A DNA stretch of 12,327 nucleotides from Nocardia rhamnosiphila NBRC 108938 (GTDB taxonomy: Bacteria; Actinomycetota; Actinomycetes; Mycobacteriales; Mycobacteriaceae): the NCBI RefSeq assembly GCF_000720425.1, contig NZ_JOAJ01000022.1, forward strand, positions 1 through 12,327, given 5' to 3'. The position numbers were made by a program, and so were the translations under genes. This document shows positions 6,801 through 9,545 of the stretch, one piece after another. The notes beneath the pieces are model-generated. The model had not been told where the DNA came from and searched no databases. It saw nothing but the letters and a program-made list of their open reading frames with translations. Numbering within the stretch: the stretch's first letter is position 1; every line of letters starts with the position of its first letter.

Positions 6801-9249
6801 ATTCGTCACCCAGCAACTCACGCTGCCACATCGCGTAGTCGGCGTACTGCACCGGCAACGGCGCCCACCCCGGAGCTTCCCCGGCCGTACGCGCCACATA
6901 CGCGGTCATCAGATCCCGCGTCAGCGGAGCCACCGACAAGCCGTCACCGGCGATATGGTGCACCACCATCGCCAACACGAATTCGTCCACCGCGTCGCCG
7001 ATATCCGATCCGGCACCGGCCGCTGCGGCGTCCACCCGGAACAGGGCCACCCGCATCGGCACCTCGGCCGTCACATCGAAACCGGCCGACGCCAGCTCCG
7101 CCACCGCCGAGACTTCTTCCCCCGCCGCAACCGAACCCACCCGCAACCGCGGCGCGGCCTCACCGACCGGCAACACCACCTGCACCGGACCCGATTCGGT
7201 CTCCGGATACACAGTCCGCAACACCTCGTGCCGCGTCACCAGATCCGCGACGGCGGCACGCAGGGCGTCCACATCGAGCGCACCCGACAACCGGATCGCC
7301 ATCGGAATGTTGTAGGCGACCGACTCCGGATCGAACCGGTTCAGGAACCACATCCGCTGCTGCGACAACGACAACGGCACCCGCTGCGGCCGCTCCCGCG
7401 CCACCAGCGGCCGATGGCCGCCGGATCCGCTCAGCTCGGCCAGCCGTTCGGCGAACTCGGCCACCGTCGGCGCCTCGAACAGCACCCGTGCCGGAATCCG
7501 GGCGTCCACCGTGGCACCCAACCGGCCCGCGACCTGGGCGGCGATCAGCGAATTACCGCCGAGTTCGAAGAAATCGTCGTCCGCGCCGACCGGATCGACG
7601 GGATTCAGCAGATCAGCGAAAACAGCCGCGACCTGCTTCTCCAACGGGCTGTCCGGCGCCCGGTACGCCTTGGTCCGCAGCTGCGGTTCGGGCAGCGCGC
7701 GGCGATCGACCTTGCCGCCCGGAGTAAGAGGGATCTCGTCGAGGACGGTGATACTCGCCGGAACCATGTACGCGGGGAACCGGCTCGCGGCCAGCGCGAG
7801 CAGCTCGTCGGGGTCGACAGCGGCCCCGGCGGCCGGATGCACATAGCTGGCCAGGACGGTCGCGCCGCTGGAGGGCTCATAGCCGACGGTGACAGAGAAA
7901 TCCACCGATTCGTGTGCGGCCAGTACGGCGTCGATCTCACCGAGCTCGATCCGGAAGCCACGGATCTTCACCTGGAAGTCGTTGCGGCCCACATATTCCA
8001 GTGACCCGTCGGCCAGCCAGCGCACCAGGTCGCCGGTGCGGTAGAGCCGGGAGCCGTCCTCGGCGAACGGGTTGGCCACAAAACGTTCCGCGGTCGGCCC
8101 GGGCCGGTTGCGATAGCCGCGCGCCAATTGGGCACCGCTGATATAGAGTTCGCCCGTCACGCCGGTCGGCAGTGGGGAAAGCCGTTCGTCCAGGACGTAT
8201 TCGGTGATACCGCGGGTCGGCGCGCCGATGCTCACCGGCTCGTCCGGCTGCATCGGGTCACTGATATTGACCGCGACCGTGGTCTCGGTCGGGCCGTAGG
8301 CGTTGAAGAACTCCCGCGGACGCCCATCCGCCGCGGGAACGGCCCAGCGCCGCACCAGGTCCGGCGGGCACGCTTCACCGCCGGTGATCACGACACGCAG
8401 ATCGTCCAGGCCCGCCGGATCGATCGAGGCCAGCGCGGCCGGCGTGACGAAGGCATGGGTCACCCCTTCGCTGCGCAGCAGCCCGGCCAGTTCGTCACCG
8501 CCGTACACCGTGGGCGGGACCACCACCATGGTCGCCGCGCCGCCCAGCGCCAGCAGCAGTTCCAGCACCGAGGCGTCGAAGGAGGGGGAGGCGAAGTGCA
8601 GGGTACGAGCGGTCGTGTCGACGCGATACCGTTCCCGCTGCTCGGCGCAGAACCCGGCCAGCCCGGCCTGCGTGATCACCACGCCCTTCGGCGTCCCGGT
8701 CGAACCCGAGGTGTAGATGATGTAGGCCGGATGCTCGGCGCGCAGCGGCCGCAGCCGCTCGTCGAAGGACACCGGTTCGGCCGAGTACTGCGTGAGGCCG
8801 GCAGCGATCTCCGCGCTGTCGATGGAGACCCACTCCACCCGACCGGGCAGTCCGGCGGACGATTCCGTGACGGTCAGTCCGAGGACGGCACCGGAATCGA
8901 TGACCATATGTGTGACGCGGTCCACCGGATAGGTCGGGTCGACGGGTACATAGCCGGCGCCGGTCTTGGCCACCGCCCATACCGCGACCACCGATTCGAT
9001 CGAGCGGGTGATCCCGACCGCGACCAGATCCTCGGGCCCGATACCGCGGGCGATGAGCAGCCGGGCCAGCCGGTTGGAGCGTTCGTCCAGTTCGGCGTAG
9101 GTGAGCCGGCCGAGGTTACCGGTGGCGTCGGCGTAGCTGATCGCGACACCCGAGGGATTGGTCTCGACCGCCGTCGCCATGAGCTGGGGCAGGGTGGTCC
9201 CCCTGGGCCGCCGGGTTCGGGTGGGTCGTGTGCGCGCCGTTCGGGTCAT
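1..9249 (-). CDS. Non-ribosomal peptide synthetase, A-T-C-A-T-C-A-T-C(partial), 3' end outside window
   Basis: A cytoplasmic multimodular enzyme that activates amino acids as adenylates, loads them on phosphopantetheine carriers and joins them. The frame is open without a stop for 3083 codons. Approximate residues: Arg-rich tail 1-18, A1 20-525, T1 530-605 (Ser567), C2 612-1090, A2 1096-1610, T2 1620-1695 (Ser1656), C3 1703-2180, A3 2190-2705, T3 2715-2790 (Ser2750), C4 2796 to the edge. Start: the ATG at 9249-9247 is preceded by AGGAAG with a 10-base spacer, and an in-frame TGA at 9276-9274 leaves no earlier start codon. All three A domains have the TSGSTGxPKG loop, YGPTE and the GKxDR lysine; every C domain has HHxxxDG. 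The protein starts with A, not C, and follows a gene that ends in C plus an A-like relic, so the two probably act in sequence. No epimerisation or thioesterase domain is seen. Product unknown. Confidence 0.97.
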   Translation of the reverse strand, partial: MTRTARTRPTRTRRPRGTTLPQLMATAVETNPSGVAISYADATGNLGRLTYAELDERSNRLARLLIARGIGPEDLVAVGITRSIESVVAVWAVAKTGAGYVPVDPTYPVDRVTHMVIDSGAVLGLTVTESSAGLPGRVEWVSIDSAEIAAGLTQYSAEPVSFDERLRPLRAEHPAYIIYTSGSTGTPKGVVITQAGLAGFCAEQRERYRVDTTARTLHFASPSFDASVLELLLALGGAATMVVVPPTVYGGDELAGLLRSEGVTHAFVTPAALASIDPAGLDDLRVVITGGEACPPDLVRRWAVPAADGRPREFFNAYGPTETTVAVNISDPMQPDEPVSIGAPTRGITEYVLDERLSPLPTGVTGELYISGAQLARGYRNRPGPTAERFVANPFAEDGSRLYRTGDLVRWLADGSLEYVGRNDFQVKIRGFRIELGEIDAVLAAHESVDFSVTVGYEPSSGATVLASYVHPAAGAAVDPDELLALAASRFPAYMVPASITVLDEIPLTPGGKVDRRALPEPQLRTKAYRAPDSPLEKQVAAVFADLLNPVDPVGADDDFFELGGNSLIAAQVAGRLGATVDARIPARVLFEAPTVAEFAERLAELSGSGGHRPLVARERPQRVPLSLSQQRMWFLNRFDPESVAYNIPMAIRLSGALDVDALRAAVADLVTRHEVLRTVYPETESGPVQVVLPVGEAAPRLRVGSVAAGEEVSAVAELASAGFDVTAEVPMRVALFRVDAAAAGAGSDIGDAVDEFVLAMVVHHIAGDGLSVAPLTRDLMTAYVARTAGEAPGWAPLPVQYADYAMWQRELLGDESDPESIAAAQLAYWQSALAGVPDQLDLPTDRARPAVQSFAGGRVEVTVDAEIHAGLQRIAQEQNATLFMVVHAALAVLLARLSGTDDITIGTPVAGRGEQALDDLIGMFVNTLVFRTELDRGESFADLLARQREVDIAAFAHGDVPFERLVEVLDPARSQARHPLFQVGFAFQNLAPSSLELPGLTVSGLDFDTAIAQFDLNLDLGDSYDESGAPLGVAGYLTYATALFDHTTVQGFADRFVRLLAAVVADSSVPVGDLEILAPVERTRVLEQWNATAYPFTPRLLLEGFDRAVAAHPDRVAVSFEGTSLSYGEFATRVNRLARVLIAQGVGPESLVGLLVSRSLDLVVGMYAVVAAGGAYVPLDPAHPAERIGYILDTARPACLLSTTIDARTVHGDAVSTDAAGTGELDGVPALFLDTLDTSGFDSAPVTDADRLAPVRPGNTAYVIFTSGSTGRPKGVAVPHSAIANQVAWMLSQYPMGISDVYLQKTATTFDVSLWGFFLPLSVGARLVVATPDGHRDPAYLAQVIAEQQVTVTDFVPSMLTMFAAHTEAGSIPSLRHVFVIGEALPPATVTAMHAVSDAAVHNLYGPTEAAVSITYWQATGAESGSVPIGVPQWNSRVYVLDSRLRPVPAGVTGELYLAGDQLARGYVTRPDLSADRFVASPFDTGRRMYRTGDLVRWQRVGGQPVLEYLGRTDFQVKFRGQRIELGEIESAFLARPEVSQAVVTVAASQLGEQLVAYVVPAPGEQLNSTELLGAVRDVLPTYMVPAAVVGLDAFPLNTSGKLDRKALPAPVFETKEFRAPSTPIEEIVAGVFADVLDVRRVGAADDFFALGGNSLIATQVAARLSAALDTTVAVRSLFETSTVAALAARIQEQAGTGGRAALVAQPRPSRTLLSGETVPAAPLSPAQQRMWFLNRFDAATAAYNLPLAIRLSGGLDVDALRRAVADVVARHEVLRTVYPETESGPVQVVLSAGQAVPQLEVRSVAAGEVAAAVAELAAVGFDVTAEVPLRVALFRVDDAADEFVMVMVVHHIAGDGSSAGPLTRDLMIAYAARAAGEAPGWAALPVQYADYSIWQRDLLGDESDAESPAAQQLAFWQSTLAGVPDQLDLPMDRPRPAVQSFAGRRVELHIDAATHAGLQRLAQQQGATLFMVAHTAFAVLLSRLSGSDDITVGTPVAGRGEQALDDLIGMFVNTLVFRTQLDRGESFTDLLARQREIDIAAFAHADVPFERLVEVINPARSQARHPLFQVGFTFQNLAASSLELPGLTVSGVEIDTENSQFDLNLVLADAYDDSGAAQGVVGYLTYATALFDQETAEGFAGRFTRLLGAIVADPATPVGDFEILAPAERTRVLAEWNATEHAVPAQLLLDGFERAVAAYPDRVALSFEGTTLTYAEFAGRVNRLARLLIAQGVGPESLVGVLISRSIDLVVGMYAVVAAGGAYVPLDPAHPAERIGYILDTAAPVCLLTTTADARAVGIGADGGAGADALAGVPILALDSLDTDRFGSAPVTDADRSAPVRLSNTAYVIFTSGSTGRPKGVAVSHAAIGNQIAWWLAQYRLDADDVYLQKTATTFDVSLWGYFLPLAVGARLVVATPDGHRDAEYLARVIAEQRVTMTDFVPSMLGMFAAHTPAGSIPSLQHVFALGEALPPETVGAMQAISDAAVHNVYGPTEAAVTVTYWQATGTESAGVPIGVPEWNTRVYVLDSRLRPVAPGVTGELYLAGDQLARGYVTRPDLSADRFVANPFDAGQRMYRTGDLVRWRRAETLVEGRPETRPALEYLGRTDFQVKFRGQRIELGEIESALLAQPVVSQAVVTVAASELGEQLVAYVVPAPGEQIVAAALLDALRGVLPVYMVPGAVVVLDAFPLNTSGKLDRKALPAPVFETREFRAPSTPVEEIVAGVFAEVLGVERVGADDDFFALGGNSLIATQVAARLSAALDTKVAVRTLFEASTVAALAAAAESATGRGDMPVLAPRERPERVPLSLAQQRMWFLNQFDTGSSAYNIPLAVRLSGDLDIPALRQAVADVVGRHEALRTIYPAQDGKPYQQVLPVGRAVPDPTPIPVSATELRGRITEVLATGFDVTTEVPSRAAVFQPADGEYVLVFVVHHISTDGWSMGPLIRDLMTAYAARTSGSAPAWTPLPVQYADYSLWQREVLGSEDDPESLVSAQAAYWREALAGLPDELNLPGDRPRPIVPSMAGGTVPFEIDAELHRAVSRLAAEHNATVFMVVHAVLALLLARLSATDDVAVGTPIAGR
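865..4144 (-). other. Elongation module C3-A3-T3, near-duplicate of the preceding module
   Basis: C3 has PLSPAQQRMWFLNRFD, HHIAGDG (residues 1852-1858), GTPVAGRGEQALDDLIG and RHPLFQVGFTFQN. A3 has YVIFTSGSTGRPKGVAVSH (about 2155-2210), HNVYGPTEAAV, YRTGDLVRW, DFQVKFRGQRIELGEIE and NTSGKLDRKALP. T3 has DDFFALGGNSL, Ser2750 (1002-1000). Pocket residues read D, V, W, D, F, L, V, V, T plus lysine, differing from A2 only by Ile/Leu, Leu/Val and Ser/Thr. The two modules therefore probably load the same or closely similar residues. A3 carries about eight extra residues (around AETLVEGRPETRP) between motifs A7 and A8. Sequence identity to the previous module is very high across C, A and T, including a 63-bp exact match at the carrier site. 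Confidence 0.94.
968..1030. repeat. 63-bp exact repeat at carrier site T3 (copy 1)
   Basis: Identical base for base to 4250-4312, at an offset of 3282 bases. It encodes the region around the carrier serine. Identity at silent positions over this length suggests recent duplication or gene conversion between modules 2 and 3 rather than protein-level constraint alone. Confidence 0.85.
4145..7419 (-). other. Elongation module C2-A2-T2
   Basis: C2 has PLSLSQQRMWFLNRFD, the catalytic HHIAGDG (residues 764-770), GTPVAGRGEQALDDLIG and RHPLFQVGFAFQN. A2 has YVIFTSGSTGRPKGV (about 5420-5470), HNLYGPTEAAV, YRTGDLVRW, DFQVKFRGQRIELGEIE and NTSGKLDRKALP. T2 has DDFFALGGNSL, Ser1656 (4284-4282). Pocket residues read by alignment to GrsA and EntF are D, V, W, D, F, I, L, V, S plus lysine. 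The scaffold around the pocket (DFVPSML, VFxxGEALPP, HNLYGPTEAAV) resembles serine-activating EntF, but the positions that read His, Ser and Asp in EntF are Asp, Ile and Ser here, so serine should not be assumed. C2 is about 11 residues longer than C3 just before the catalytic motif, through an Ala/Gly-rich insert. All motifs look active. Confidence 0.94.
4250..4312. repeat. 63-bp exact repeat at carrier site T2 (copy 2)
   Basis: Second copy of the exact match described for 968-1030. The flanking bases also match well, with 81 of 84 positions identical over 4243-4326 against 961-1044. T0 and T1 carry the same protein motif but with several silent differences, so the match is specific to modules 2 and 3. 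Confidence 0.85.
7420..9249 (-). other. N-terminal Arg-rich tail, adenylation domain A1 and carrier T1 (no C domain)
   Basis: The first 16 residues contain seven arginines (MTRTARTRPTRTRRPR), followed directly by TLPQLM, the start of A1. Core motifs seen: WAVAKTGAGYVPVD, YIIYTSGSTGTPKG (8683-8730), NAYGPTETT (about 8283-8307), YRTGDLVRW, DFQVKIRGFRIELGEID and GGKVDRRALPEP. By hand alignment to GrsA the pocket residues are D, A, L, F, I, G, A, V, A plus the lysine, which suggests a hydrophobic residue; the exact amino acid is uncertain. T1 has DDFFELGGNSL with the modified Ser567 (7551-7549). T1 differs from T0, T2 and T3 (EKQVAAVFADLLNPVDP; LFEAPTVAEF). It could be a chain-starting module, but the neighbouring gene's terminal C domain makes a split elongation module likelier. 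Confidence 0.93.
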
Positions 9250-9251
9250 GC

Positions 9252-9302
9252 CTACATCACTTCCTGGTGGTGGTCACACTGCTCACCGACAACCGAACCC
9301 AT
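9252..9302 (-). CDS. Possible 16-residue leader peptide upstream of the NRPS
   Basis: An ATG at 9302-9300 opens MGSVVGEQCDHHQEVM and stops at a TAG (9254-9252) two bases before the NRPS ATG. AAGG lies seven bases before its start. The NRPS ribosome-binding site (AGGAAG) is inside its final codons, the arrangement expected for translational coupling. The peptide has one Cys and a His-His pair, so ribosome stalling on these codons could in principle regulate the NRPS, but no attenuator stem was identified with it. A chance open frame of this length is quite possible in GC-rich DNA. No homologue is recognised. Confidence 0.22.
   Translation of the reverse strand: MGSVVGEQCDHHQEVM
9259..9265 (-). 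promoter_or_regulatory. Ribosome-binding site of the downstream NRPS
   Basis: On the minus strand AGGAAG lies ten bases before the ATG at 9249. Together with the in-frame TGA at 9276-9274 it fixes the start of the NRPS and its short Arg-rich N-terminal tail. Confidence 0.6.
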
Positions 9303-9305
9303 CAA

Positions 9306-9323
9306 CCTGCCTTGCCTGCCTTG
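9306..9323. repeat. 9-bp perfect tandem repeat before the possible leader ORF
   Basis: CCTGCCTTG is repeated head to tail at 9306-9314 and 9315-9323. On the coding strand this reads CAAGGCAGG twice, placing AAGG seven bases before the ATG of the small leader ORF. The repeat therefore supplies a Shine-Dalgarno-like element; it may be chance slippage. Confidence 0.6.
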
Positions 9324-9430
9324 TTCGCTTCCTCCGGCGGTGCACCCGCCGACAGCGGACCGCTACCGACCTGCTGGGCGTACCTCGCGCAGGGCGCGGT
9401 CGATCGCCGCCGGACTCGCCGTCGTCCATC

Positions 9431-9460
9431 ATTACATGGGCCGGAGGTACCCATCTGTTA
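9431..9460. promoter_or_regulatory. Possible operator: imperfect inverted repeat in an AT-richer island
   Basis: ATTACATGGG (9431-9440) and CCCATCTGTTA (9450-9460) form an imperfect inverted repeat with a 5-bp exact core (ATGGG/CCCAT) and a 9-base centre. It is the most AT-rich patch of an otherwise GC-rich spacer and lies about 180 bases before the downstream NRPS start. On the minus strand it contains TAATGA, a weak -10-like hexamer, with no good -35 element. It could be a regulator site or part of a promoter, or chance. It does not resemble an IdeR/DtxR iron box. Confidence 0.2.
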
Positions 9461-9476
9461 CCACCGAGGATGCCGG

Positions 9477-9508
9477 CGCCCGGCGACGCGGCCGGTCGCC
9501 CGGCGACG
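9477..9508. repeat. 12-bp direct repeat overlapping the hairpin arm
   Basis: CGCCCGGCGACG occurs at 9477-9488 and again at 9497-9508, a 20-base period. The second copy includes most of one hairpin arm, so the opposite arm (CGCCGGGCG at 9513-9521) could pair with either copy for nine bases. This gives two competing stems. The pairing is visible in the sequence; any switching function is speculative. Confidence 0.6.
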
Positions 9509-9526
9509 GTGACGCCGGGCGACCGG
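9492..9526 (-). terminator. Perfect GC-rich hairpin 20 bases after the upstream NRPS stop
   Basis: The 14-base arms 9492-9505 (CCGGTCGCCCGGCG) and 9513-9526 (CGCCGGGCGACCGG) are exact reverse complements around a 7-base loop, with 19 bases between the stop codon and the stem. No run of T follows on the minus strand, so it is not a classical intrinsic terminator. GC-rich hairpins without a U tract are common after actinobacterial genes and could terminate, pause or protect the 3' end. If it stops transcription fully, the downstream NRPS needs its own promoter within about 240 bp. Confidence 0.55.
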
Positions 9527-9545
9527 GGCCGCTACACCGGAGGGC

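Larger units (their letters stand above)
9250..9545. other. Intergenic region between the two NRPS genes (296 bp)
   Basis: The only non-coding stretch in the window. Read in the direction of transcription it holds, in order: the stop of the upstream gene, a perfect 14-bp hairpin, a 12-bp direct repeat, an AT-richer imperfect inverted repeat, a 9-bp tandem repeat, a possible 16-codon leader ORF, and the ribosome-binding site of the downstream NRPS. No A-domain homology continues through it after the stop, so the truncated A* is not merely an interrupted A domain with its other half left in the spacer. No convincing sigma-70-like -35/-10 pair was seen. Confidence 0.85.

Noticed and set aside
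7420..7600. Epimerisation domain after T1 (and likewise after T2 and T3)
   Set aside because: Each carrier is followed within about 50 residues by a C-domain start (SxAQQRMW type) and a single HHxxxDG unit before the next A domain. There is no room for an E domain.
9492..9526. Classical Rho-independent terminator
   Set aside because: The stem is perfect but no T tract follows on the transcribed strand; it is kept only as a terminator-like hairpin.
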